Positions 8,801 through 18,481 of a DNA stretch of 64,000 bases are shown here, in pieces. How positions within the stretch are numbered: the first letter of the stretch is position 1; each line of letters starts with the position of its first letter. Location: positions 62,001-126,000 of the forward strand of contig JAYKKR010000012.1 of NCBI GenBank assembly GCA_036971615.1, in the 5' to 3' direction. The notes under the pieces are model-generated. The model saw nothing but the letters and a program-made list of their open reading frames with translations. It had not been told where the DNA came from and did not search any database. Source of the stretch: Amyloporia xantha (lineage: Eukaryota; Basidiomycota; Agaricomycetes; Polyporales; Adustoporiaceae). Made by a program: the position numbers and the translations under genes.

Positions 8801-11800
8801 ACAACCAAGGATGCCACTGCAAATTTTTCCCAGCTTTCTACCAAGCTTGTTGCTTTGAATTCAGTTCTGGAGAACCCACATGAAAATCTTTCTCCCCATC
8901 TTAAATCAGCTCTGGACAAGTTGTCAAAGTAAGCAATATGGACTTTTTGTCAATGACAGCAACTTGAATATTAATCATGAAACAGAAACATCAAGGAAAA
9001 AATAGAAGATATTGATAAGAAGATGAAGCGCTCACTAGTCAAGTGTGCATTTACTGCACCTAGTGATGTGCAGGATATTGAACGAGACTTCCGTGGAATT
9101 GATAATGCACTGCAGGTCTTTGTGGTATGATTGTTTTCAGTTAATTGAGGCTATCAGCATGGCTGACATATAATAGATGGACATAATGCTGGCAACACAT
9201 CAGATTACTATGGAGACAAACAAGATTTCTACAAAGCATCTCAATTACAGTGAGTTAGGGAAGTCTTCTAGAATTGCATCTTAACAATCTTGCTTTCAGC
9301 CATTCTTGACAAACTTAGTCCTGTTGCTAAATCAGAAGCCAACCATGGTGGTCGTCCAAAATGTATGCCCCAGACAAGAGTGGCACTATTGGACCAGCTT
9401 CATGCATGGGCTTTAGATCCACAAGGACAACAAGTGTTTTGGCTTAATGGCATGGCTGGTGCAGGAAAAACCACCATTGCTGAGTCATTTGCCCACATAC
9501 TATCAGATATGAAACTACTGGGTGGCAGTTTCTTCTGTTCACGGGCCACAGAGGATCAGAGAGATGCAGAAAGAATTTTGCCATCTTTGGCATTCAGATT
9601 GGCCCACACTATTTCAGGCTTAGAAATGCCCTTGGTGCAGGCAATTCAAGATGATTCATCTGTTATCAACCTTCCACTTCAAGATCAATTCAAGGTCTTG
9701 CTTGCTGGTCCATTGGAAGCTGCATACACTAAGCCACCACTGCTGCCTATGGTTGTTATTGTGGATGCACTTGATGAATGTGCAGATTCTAATGCCACAA
9801 TGGACTTCCTTCAAATCATCCTCACTCATATATCAGCTCTTCCCATCAAGTTCTTCATATCCAGCAGACCTGAATCTCAAATTCGGGATGCCTTCAAACA
9901 GGGAATATATCCACCTTCTGTTTTACGACTTCATGAGGTTGACAGCCAGATTATCCAGGCTGATATCAAGCACTATATGTTGACTGAACTGGGTAAAATA
10001 CCTAGCCTCAGAAATCATTATGGGTCTGAATGGCCTCCTTATGCAGTGGCTACCCTGGCTGATCATGCTGGCAACCTCTTCATCTATGCATCCACTTTAT
10101 GCAAGTATATTGGCCAGACAAATGCCACTCCTTGGAAAAGGCTTGAAGATCTAGCCAAGTCTGTAACACTGCTGGCAACTAAAACCATTGATGGGATTTA
10201 TGACCTTATCTTGGATGCGGCCTTCCAAAATCTGGAGAAAGAGGAATTCAATCATAAAATGCAAGTTCTTGCTTGCATTGTGTGTGTCTTTGAACCACTC
10301 TCCATTCAGAGCATTGCACAGCTGCTGGATTTGGATGAAGATGCAGTTTCTGGAGTTTTGGAATCCTTTCATTCAGTCATTCAAGTTCCATCAGAGAAGA
10401 ATGTCCCTGTCCTGTTATATCATGCTTCTTTTCCCAACTACCTTCTGGACCCAGAACGATCAGGAAACAAGGAATGGACTGTTCTTCCTGGTTCCACCCA
10501 CCATGATCTTGCCAGAGCCTGCATGCAGGTCATGACTTCACAGCTTTTTTTCAATGTCACAGAAGTAAAAGACTCCCATTACAGCAATAAAGAGCAGGAA
10601 GAACCCAGCAAGATAGCTGGACATTTGGCATACACATGTCAATACTGGATAGATCACTTTCTATTGTCAAAGCAATCTCCTGATGATCTTGGCATGGTAC
10701 AAAAACTGCTGTGCAGCAAATTTCTCTACTGGCTGGAGGTCATGAGTGTTCTTGACAAGATGGCTCATGTGTCTGTTGCATTACAGAAGATGTACAATGT
10801 GAGTCATGGATTTTCAGGCATATGGTACACATGCTAACACTTAATGAATAGGACTCACCACCAGCATCTGAGTTACAAATATTGGGAAAATCTTGTGCAG
10901 AATTCATTACAGCATTTCAAGAGCCACTCCATCTCAGTGCCCCTCACATTTATATCTCTGTGTTGCAATGGATATCTCCAAATTCCCCAATTGCACGTCA
11001 CTTCCATCCACATTTTCCTGCTACATTCAAGCACATCTTCTCAGGCCAAGCAAATGAACCAGTATTTCCCATTTGGAGGGTTCATGCACATACACGGAGT
11101 GTGAATTCTGTTGCATTCTCACCAGATGGAAAGCACATTGTCTCTGGGTCTGATGACAAGACAATATGCATATGGGATGCACAGACTGGCAAGCAAGTGT
11201 CTCAGCCATTGGAAGGGCACAAAGAGGCTGTCTGGTCTGTTGCATTCTCACCAGATGGAAAGCACATTGTCTCTGGGTCTTATGACAACACAATCTGCAT
11301 ATGGGATGCACAAACTGGCAAGCAAGTGTCTCAGCCATTGGAAGGGCACAAAGAGGCTGTCAATTCTGTTGCATTCTCACCAGATGGAAAGCACATTGTC
11401 TCTGGGTCTTATGACAACACAATCTGCATATGGGATGCACAGACAGGCAAGCTAGTGTCTCAGCCATTGGAAGGGCACAAAAAGGCTGTCTGGTCTGTTG
11501 CATTCTCACCAGATGGAAAGCACATTGTCTCTGGGTCTCATGACAAGACAATCTGCATATGGGATGCACAAACTGGCAAGCAAGTGTCTCAGCCATTGGA
11601 AGGGCACAAAGAGGCTGTCAAGTCTGTTGCATTCTCACCAGACAGAAAGCACATTGTCTCAGGGTCTTTTGACAACACAGTAAGAATTTGGCACAATCCA
11701 ATGGCTGCTGCTTCCTCCACTCCATCAACTCACTTTTGTGGATTGAATAATCCCCTTTGGCATGATTTTGCTCCATCTGGCAACACACAGTCTGGCATAT

Positions 11801-12003
11801 ACATGGATTACAATGGTTGGATTAGAGGGCCAAAAAAAGAGCTCATATTTTGGATTCCTCTTCATCTCCGTCCAGGGCTCTTGTGGCCAGGATGCCAAAG
11901 AATATGTGGAGTTCCCTTCACAGTGTCCCTGGATCTCAGCAGATTTGTTCATGGAGAATGCTGGACCCAGTGCTATTCTCCCCAAGTTGTAGATATCAGT
12001 TGA
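8801..12003 (+). CDS. NACHT-WD40 NLR (STAND) protein body, intact frame
   Basis: NLRs of this type are fungal self/non-self receptors: the NACHT domain switches on nucleotide binding and the WD propeller senses ligand. Exons: 8801-8928, 8986-9124, 9177-9249, 9300-10798 and 10852-12003; all four introns are GT-AG and keep frame (996 residues from 8801). Exons 1-3 give the helical linker (KKMKRSLVKCAFTAPSDVQD). NACHT has Walker A GMAGAGKTTIAES, Walker B VVIVDALDEC and FFISSRPES. After a helical region come five WD repeats (11083-11700) and a 100-residue C-terminal cap (NPMAAASSTPSTHFCGLNN). Its own first exon, present in the second NLR, is missing; TET/JBP exons stand there in phase. Base composition is clearly AT-richer than the flanks. 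Expression is unproven. Confidence 0.85.
11083..11700 (+). repeat. WD40 repeat array, five units of 129 bp
   Basis: SVAFSPDGKHIVSGS cores are spaced exactly 129 bp (43 aa) at about 11110, 11239, 11368, 11497 and 11626. Units are nearly identical in DNA. Differences cluster at the two to four residues before SVAF, the residue after SGS (D, Y, Y, H, F), K/N of DKT/DNT and Q/L after QTGK. The last unit is diverged (SPDRKH, VRIWHN). Confidence 0.95.
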
Positions 12004-12686
12004 CTCATGATTACCTAAGTAATATCTTGCTCATGTTCATTGATGGCCATTGTCCTGATTTTCCCTACCTCACAGTGTGTTTGTTGACTCTAGTGTTCCT
12101 ATGTACTCTCCTCTCCTTTGTTGACACTCTGTTGATCAGTTACCACAGTACAGTATGTTAAACATGTTGTGATATCAATCTTCAACTTGAAATGAAACAT
12201 ATTGCAAGAAATGCAAGCAAATGACTGCATAAATTGCTGGCATGGTATGGTCTTTTTTAAATCTATCACAACAACTTGTTACTAGAAGGATAGACACATA
12301 CCAGACCTTTCAGAGTCTTTGTTCATGTCGGCGCCGGAGGATGTGTAGAACATGCTCGCGCAGTTGATACTAAATCATCTTGTTTGGTTCGAACACGCGC
12401 CATGCGGACCACCGCCCAATGCGCACTGTCACACCCACCAGTAAGCAGCTGACCGTTCAGCACTTCTAGCGCAAAGGCCTCTAGCATCGCTTGCAGGCAT
12501 TAGGAGTGAAGAAGATTGTGTCTCGTGTCAATTTCCTGAGCCTGAGCAGATCCTGCTCAACGAAGCAGACACCACGGGCCCGGCAGTATTGACCCGAGCA
12601 AGGCTGTCCGAAGATGTTGAAGGTCAAGAACATCAGCCATTGACGGCACTAACAACGCTGTTGCTTCTGCAAACGCACAGATCACC
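12004..12686. other. 3' region of NLR copy 1 and start of the duplicated non-coding unit
   Basis: No gene is supported. This matches 39348-40030 downstream of the second NLR almost base for base. From about 12330 it enters a GC-rich repeat family also seen at about 23160. The copia element interrupts it at 12691. Confidence 0.7.
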
Positions 12687-12691
12687 ATGCT
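12687..12691. repeat. Target-site duplication, left (ATGCT)
   Basis: Five bases directly before the left LTR, repeated at 18477-18481 and present once in the unoccupied partner locus near 40030. Confidence 0.95.
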
Positions 12692-12995
12692 TGTTGAACG
12701 ATCAGTTTCCAACTATAGTAGTCGCACTTCCATACTTGGTAGTCAGTACTTACTCATTTCTATGATGTTCTATGACGTTCCATAGTATGTTCTTGTCTTA
12801 CTTCATAGGCTCCACTTTCTTACTAAGAAATCTCCACTATGATTTCATTATGACTTCATATCTTACTCAGATATTCTATAGGTTTCTAGATACGATTACT
12901 AAGGAGCCTTTCATGCATGTATATAAGCCGGGCCTTACAGCCCACTAGAATACAAGACGGATTAGCCTCCTCTCCTCTATAGTCTGCGCTCAACA
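12692..12995 (+). repeat. Copia 5' LTR
   Basis: 304 bp, with TGTTGA/TCAACA inverted ends. It holds a TATA box (TATATAAG, 12920-12927) about 70 bp before the LTR end, so the transcript should start in the last part of the LTR. Confidence 0.97.
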
Positions 12996-13012
12996 GGTTA
13001 TGAGCCCCGCGC
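12996..13012 (+). promoter_or_regulatory. Primer-binding site, initiator tRNA-Met anticodon-loop type
   Basis: GGTTATGAGCCCCGCGC begins right after the 5' LTR. It is the reverse complement of the anticodon stem-loop side of eukaryotic initiator tRNA-Met (GGGCTCATAACC), not of its 3' CCA end. This matches the half-tRNA priming known for Drosophila copia and yeast Ty5. Seen: the match. Inferred: use of a cleaved tRNA. Confidence 0.8.
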
Positions 13013-13899
13013 TCTAATCTGTCTGACTACTGTGCAGTCATCTGTCTTCACTCTTCTCTTTGCGCTTTCACTTTCACTTTTGCGCATTTACCCCTTCTAT
13101 TGCCTTCTTCTTATAAGGCCCCTTAGTAGACTACGTAAGTACACAGTCCTCAGTTTTGTGACGAACTCTTGGGAGTCTGCACTTCAGTGGGCGGCTCTTA
13201 GAGGTCCAAATCCTCTCCTGGGAATAAGGCACCTTACGCGAAATAGTCAAAGGCGTAACAGGGCCCTCAGGCAACTGCGAAGCAAAACTCTGCGGCTCCA
13301 TAGGTAGCTGTAGATAGAAGTACTATACAGTAGCTAGCTAGGCCTTGGGCAATACCCTCTGCGGCATAGTCTCGTCTCGATCGCTCACTTCCCTCGACTC
13401 TACCCTGCGTCTTGGCTATTTCGGCTAGCTGGGACAAAGGTTCACTTCAATAAGTGTCCATCTTTGAGCTAGAGACGTTGACTTCTTCATCAGAAGCAGC
13501 TGATCCAGTGGCAGATCAATCTCAGTCAGGCGACTCAGAGGGATCTTCACCAGAGCCAGTACAGCTTATATCTGTCTACCCAACAGATTATAGCTGGAAA
13601 TTCCCTTACGCAGGCGATTATATTGGTGGTCTTACAAGCGACGATCTTGGTTATTTTCCATACAATATTGAAAGTAACTCTCTTAGTCACACTGACAGTG
13701 AAGAGTACTTTCCAAACCTCTCCATTACATTTTGGGCTATACTTCTTCGATCCGATCCTTTTGATCAAGAAGTTAAAGAGGTTAAACCAGATCGATCACC
13801 TCCATCAATTCCTTCATCAATTCCATCAATTCCTCGATCACCTTCCATCGCCTATCTCCTTCAGTCTGACACTCGCCCTGACATTTTATTCTGATCGCC
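13013..13899 (+). other. Copia leader between PBS and Gag start
   Basis: About 890 bp. A 13454-13894 stretch is open in one frame (acidic and Ser-rich, then Pro/Ser repeats) but lacks an ATG, so I do not call it a gene. It may be structured leader or packaging signal. Confidence 0.5.
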
Positions 13900-16800
13900 A
13901 TGGATCCCTCCAAGATTCCTACCTCCACCATTCCCATTTTTGATGGTACAAACTATATTGCCTGGTCTAACGCCATGCGAGGTGTTTTTAGATGGTCTGG
14001 TTCCTGGAACATTGTTGAAGGGAATTCAGGCACACCTCTTCCTCGTCCTACTGCTGCAGCTACTGGAGAAGACCTCCCTACAATCCAGGCTGCTTGGGAT
14101 GAGAAAAATGACAAGGCACTTGGTTTGATGACCATCTATATTTCCTCCTCGCTACAATTCCTCATTGGCAATACTACCACTGCTGCTGCAGCGTGGAAAG
14201 CAATTAAAGATCAGTATGCCAAGCCTGGTGCTGTTGGTGCATTCGTCTACTTTCAACAATTATTCAATACTCGCTTTGACGATGCCCAACCTCTTCGCCC
14301 TCAGATAACAGCACTTGAGGAAATTCGTAGCCGTACCGTTGATGCTGGGATTGCCATCTCAGATCAATTTGCTGCCCTCATTATTGTCAACGCCTTGCCC
14401 AATTCTTATCAGACAATTGCTTCGACTCTGCTGGCTACAGTTACAGACCTTTCTACACTTAAACCAGCAGATGTCATCCCCAAAATAATTGAGGAAGAAG
14501 CTAGACGTCAGGCCTCTAAAAATGCTAATGTCTCTCGCGTCTCGTCGACTACTCGTCTCCCAAAGAAATGTAATATCTGCGGGAAGACTAATCACTCGAC
14601 TGAGAACCATTGGCCTGATGGAAAGCCACCTCAAAAGGGGAATAAGCAGGGCAAAGGCAAGGGCAAGCAAGGCGGTAATCAAGGTGGAAATAATAAGGGA
14701 AGTGGACAGAATCACGGTCAAAATAATGGTAATAATGGAGCTTCACAAGGACAGGGACAGAATTCTGGTGCAAAAGTCAATAATCTTCTTATAGAATCTG
14801 TACCAGATGTAACGGTAGCATCTTCTTCATCCGAATCAATTGACCTTTCCCTGTACCATGTGGGAGATGAGATCGCAAGATGGATGGTTGATTCAGGTTG
14901 CACTTCACATGTCACAAACGTCTTTGAAGATTTTGATCACTATCATGAATTTCCAGTACCTGGTCATGCGCACTTAGCCGGCGCAGATAAGACCATAGAT
15001 ATCAAAGGTGTTGGAATAGTTCTTCTGCGACATCAGAATAGTGACGGAATCATTGTCAACCTGACTCTTAAATCTGTCCTTTATATTCCTGAAGCATCTC
15101 ATCGTTTCTTTGCTCCACGTACCATTATTGACCAAGGAGGCTGCTATAGTGCCCATGGGGACACTATGAATTTTTGGGCAGGCTCCAAACTGGGTGAGAA
15201 CCTAATCCTCACTGCGCGATCAAGCCATGATGGTTCAGGTTTCTATTGGCTTGAAACCAAAGTGTTTCATCCAAACACCCGGCCTCAGACTCTGCAATCT
15301 GTGGAAGCTAACTATGACTTGTGGCATCAACGGTTTGGTCATGCGGGACGTAACACAATTCGTCAATTGCCTAATCATGTTAATGGCGCACCAAATAGTC
15401 TTTCTTCAGCACCAAAGTCTGATCCTTGTGCTGGTTGTGCGCTTGGCAAGTCCCACAGACAACCGTTCCCACTCTCTTCTACTCGCGCTTCTAAACCATT
15501 GGAACTTATTCACTCAGACCTCGTTGAGATGCCATCTCTGTCCATTGATGGTTTCAAATATTGCGTCACATTTCTCGATGACTTCTCCTCATTCGGTGTC
15601 ATGTATTACCTTAAGCGGAAATCTGATGCTCTCACCTGCTTTAAAAGTTATCGAGCATGGGGGGAAACTCAGCTTTCTACGCGACTTAAGTGTTTCCGCT
15701 CTGACAGAGGAGGAGAATTTATGGGTGAAGAGTTCACACAATATTTACATGAAAATGGTATTGAGCGCGAGGCATCTATGCCACAAAGTCCACAACAAAA
15801 TGGACGTGCAGAACGTTGGCAGCAAACTATTGTAGAAAAAGCAGAAGCTATGCGTCATCATGCTGGTTTATCCACAGGCTTCTGGAAACTTGCTGTTGAG
15901 ACTGCTGTTCATATTTACAATCGTCAGCCATTCCGCAGAGCACACTGGCGTACTCCCATTGAATTATGGAATGGTACTGTTCCAGATGTGTCGTACTTTA
16001 GAGTCTTTGGATGCCTAGCCTATGTACATGTTCAGAAGGAGCGACGCCAGGATAAGCTCACGGCTCGAGCTAAACCTATGGTGTTCGTCGGCTATGAACC
16101 TGGATCAAAGGGGTATCGATTCTGGGATAAAGATAGCCGCTCCATTGTTTTATCGCGTGATGCGGTATTCAATGAGAGATCCTTTCCGAACAAAAGTGCG
16201 AATCCTATTCCCGCTGCCCAACAACCGCATGAGCCGCCCGTTCCTGTAGCTCCAGCACCACAGCCGGCCCTGCCGCTTGGTGATGATGATGCTAATAGGC
16301 CTGAACCGGATGCTGACTTGCCTCCACATCCGGGACCACCACCAGAACCACCTAGAAACCCATCTCCTCCACCTCGTCCACCTTCTCCAGATGAGCCTCC
16401 AGTACCACAACCTCCTCCATTTATACCTAGACGCTCTACTCGGTCAACCGCTGGTAGACCTCCACCACGGCCTGACAATGCGTATGGTGATCGTCACCCT
16501 GCAGCTATACAGCGTGACATTGATCAAGGAGGTGGTTTACCTGACGTCATGGAGAATCTCATCTCAGATCTTCCATCAGAGTTTATTCTCAACGCCGATC
16601 CTCAGTATGGACCTTTTCCACAATCTTATCAGGAAGCGATCTCTCGCCCTGATCGGACTCAGTGGGAGGCCGCTATGCAGGAAGAGATAGACTCTCAAAT
16701 GGAGAATGGTACATGGGAGTTAGTCGACTTACCTCCTGGACGAAAGGCAGTACCTTGTCGTTGGGTTTACACTATTAAACCTGGTGGTAGATATAAAGCT

Positions 16801-17178
16801 CGGCTTGTAGCCAAGGGCTTCAAACAGGTCAAAGGCATTGATTATGATGAAATATTCTCCCCAGTCGCTCGTTTTGAATCTATAAGATTCTTACTCGCCC
16901 ATGCTGCTCTTAATGATTGGGAGGTAGAGGCTATGGATGTAAAGACAGCATTCTTATATGGCGAATTAGACGAGGAGATATATATGGAGCAACCAGAAGG
17001 CTTTAAAGTCCCTGGTCAGGAACACAAAGTCTGTCGTCTTTTGAAGGCTATTTATGGTCTTAAACAGGCTGGCAGACAGTGGAATAAAAAACTCCACAAT
17101 GCGTTGTTGGAATTAGGGTTCACACGTACATATTCTGATGCGGGTATTTATGTGTATCGTCATCATGGGGGGATTTAA
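13900..17178 (+). CDS. Copia Gag-Pol polyprotein up to the RT active-site frame break
   Basis: ATG at 13900 is in strong context (GCCATGG); 1092 codons. Gag (UBN2-like; TWKAIKDQY-type helices) comes first, then a zinc knuckle near residue 225, CNICGKTNHSTENH, whose fourth ligand is His, not Cys. A Gly/Asn/Gln-rich linker leads to the protease motif MVDSGCTSH (about residue 330). The pre-integrase HHCC region (LWHQRFGH, CAGCALGK) is near 475-515. Integrase DDE residues are HSDLVEM, FRSDRGGEF and QQNGRAERW (about 535-650). A Pro-rich linker follows, then RT (RWVYTIKPGGRYKARLVAKG, DVKTAFLYGELDEEIYMEQP, KAIYGLKQAGRQW). The frame stops (TAA) right after HHGGI. All cleavage products would come from this chain. 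Confidence 0.93.
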   Translation: MDPSKIPTSTIPIFDGTNYIAWSNAMRGVFRWSGSWNIVEGNSGTPLPRPTAAATGEDLPTIQAAWDEKNDKALGLMTIYISSSLQFLIGNTTTAAAAWKAIKDQYAKPGAVGAFVYFQQLFNTRFDDAQPLRPQITALEEIRSRTVDAGIAISDQFAALIIVNALPNSYQTIASTLLATVTDLSTLKPADVIPKIIEEEARRQASKNANVSRVSSTTRLPKKCNICGKTNHSTENHWPDGKPPQKGNKQGKGKGKQGGNQGGNNKGSGQNHGQNNGNNGASQGQGQNSGAKVNNLLIESVPDVTVASSSSESIDLSLYHVGDEIARWMVDSGCTSHVTNVFEDFDHYHEFPVPGHAHLAGADKTIDIKGVGIVLLRHQNSDGIIVNLTLKSVLYIPEASHRFFAPRTIIDQGGCYSAHGDTMNFWAGSKLGENLILTARSSHDGSGFYWLETKVFHPNTRPQTLQSVEANYDLWHQRFGHAGRNTIRQLPNHVNGAPNSLSSAPKSDPCAGCALGKSHRQPFPLSSTRASKPLELIHSDLVEMPSLSIDGFKYCVTFLDDFSSFGVMYYLKRKSDALTCFKSYRAWGETQLSTRLKCFRSDRGGEFMGEEFTQYLHENGIEREASMPQSPQQNGRAERWQQTIVEKAEAMRHHAGLSTGFWKLAVETAVHIYNRQPFRRAHWRTPIELWNGTVPDVSYFRVFGCLAYVHVQKERRQDKLTARAKPMVFVGYEPGSKGYRFWDKDSRSIVLSRDAVFNERSFPNKSANPIPAAQQPHEPPVPVAPAPQPALPLGDDDANRPEPDADLPPHPGPPPEPPRNPSPPPRPPSPDEPPVPQPPPFIPRRSTRSTAGRPPPRPDNAYGDRHPAAIQRDIDQGGGLPDVMENLISDLPSEFILNADPQYGPFPQSYQEAISRPDRTQWEAAMQEEIDSQMENGTWELVDLPPGRKAVPCRWVYTIKPGGRYKARLVAKGFKQVKGIDYDEIFSPVARFESIRFLLAHAALNDWEVEAMDVKTAFLYGELDEEIYMEQPEGFKVPGQEHKVCRLLKAIYGLKQAGRQWNKKLHNALLELGFTRTYSDAGIYVYRHHGGI

Positions 17179-18146
17179 TACTTGTCGTATATGTTGACGA
17201 TCTATTGCCAATTGGGTCTGATCGGCGTCAGATTGCATGGCTTAAAGGTTGTCTTCAGAAGCGATTTAATGTTCGTGATCTTGGGCCTGTAGAATCTTTT
17301 CTAGGCATGCGGATTACTCGAGATAGATCATCCAGAAATATTTGGCTTGATCAGTCTAAATACATTGAAGAGACACTCGAGAGATTCCAAATGCTAGATG
17401 CAGCACCCACACGAACTCCCCTTCCATTTGGCGTACACCTTGTCAAAGCAGATCCTTCATATGAAGTTGATGCCGCCCTTCGTTCAAAGTACCAGCAGCT
17501 CATTGGTTCACTTTTGTGGATCGCCTTAGGCACTCGTCCAGATATAGCCTATGCAGTTAATCGCCTTTCCCAATATTCTGCTAAGCCTACAATGCAACAC
17601 TATAAAGCCGCACAATATATTCTTCGCTATTTGAACGGTTCACGTTCACTTCGGCTTTGCTACAAAGGCAGCGGATTATCTGGACTCATAGGTTATTCTG
17701 ATTCTGATTGGGCTGAGAACAAGGACGATAGGCATTCAACTAGTGGCTTTGTCTTCTTTATGGCAGATGCTGCTATTTCATGGGTCTCGCGGCGACAAAA
17801 GACTGTCGCTCTGTCTTCAACAGAAGCAGAGTACATGGCGTTGTCCGACTCTTGTCGACAATTAGCCTGGCTTCGGACTCTTCAGTCTGAGATTGGTTTT
17901 AAGCCGCAAAATGCCACACCTTTATGCATTGATAATAATGGTAGCATTTTTCTTGCGGTTAATCCAGCTCATGACAGAAGAACCAAGCACATTGATATTC
18001 GGTACCACTTTTGCAGAGAGTTCATTGAAAACGGTCATGTCGATCTTTTCTTTGTACCTACTGCTGAGCAAAGGGCCGATATCCTTACTAAGAATTTATC
18101 TTTCTCTATTCATGAGAAATTTGTACATAGTCTTGGACTAGAGTAG
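17173..18146 (+). CDS. Copia RT C-terminal part and RNase H, shifted frame
   Basis: In the next frame the chain resumes directly as DLILVVYVDDLLPIGSD, carrying the YVDD catalytic pair, then FLGMRITRDRSSRNIWLDQ. RNase H is complete: GYSDSDWAENKDDR, STSGFVFF, ALSSTEAEYMALS, KHIDIRYHF and ADILTKNL. The stop is at 18146, 26 bp before the 3' LTR. The break maps to a run of six Gs (17167-17172); one more G would restore a single frame. Since the LTRs are identical, a sequencing or assembly homopolymer error is as likely as a true mutation. Confidence 0.92.
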
Positions 18147-18160
18147 TTAGCGACTATCTA

Positions 18161-18172
18161 GTTGAGTGGGAG
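18161..18172 (+). promoter_or_regulatory. Polypurine tract
   Basis: GTTGAGTGGGAG directly precedes the 3' LTR, where plus-strand DNA synthesis would be primed. It is short and only moderately purine-rich; placed by position. Confidence 0.7.
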
Positions 18173-18476
18173 TGTTGAACGATCAGTTTCCAACTATAGT
18201 AGTCGCACTTCCATACTTGGTAGTCAGTACTTACTCATTTCTATGATGTTCTATGACGTTCCATAGTATGTTCTTGTCTTACTTCATAGGCTCCACTTTC
18301 TTACTAAGAAATCTCCACTATGATTTCATTATGACTTCATATCTTACTCAGATATTCTATAGGTTTCTAGATACGATTACTAAGGAGCCTTTCATGCATG
18401 TATATAAGCCGGGCCTTACAGCCCACTAGAATACAAGACGGATTAGCCTCCTCTCCTCTATAGTCTGCGCTCAACA
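18173..18476 (+). repeat. Copia 3' LTR
   Basis: No differences seen from the 5' LTR over 304 bp; TATA box copy at 18401-18408. Followed by the ATGCT target duplicate (18477-18481). Confidence 0.97.
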
Positions 18477-18481
18477 ATGCT

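Larger units (their letters stand above)
12692..18476 (+). mobile_element. Ty1/copia LTR retrotransposon, complete and very young
   Basis: Two 304-bp LTRs (12692-12995, 18173-18476), starting TGTTGA and ending TCAACA, flank a 5.2-kb interior. They look identical along their full length. Target duplication ATGCT is at 12687-12691 and 18477-18481. The empty site (ccATGCTatgcatg) exists near 40030 in the partner copy. Domain order Gag, protease, integrase, RT, RNase H is copia order. One frame break, at a G-run just before the RT catalytic motif, separates two reading frames. Confidence 0.97.

Noticed and set aside
11027..11596. Long minus-strand frames across the WD arrays (MAETLACQSVHPICR-type repeats), also at 37234-38940
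   Set aside because: They are antisense shadows of the 129-bp repeat; the period is a multiple of three, so any frame stays open.
13454..13894. 146-codon frame between copia PBS and Gag as a separate gene
   Set aside because: It has no ATG and ends before the Gag ATG; noted as leader only.
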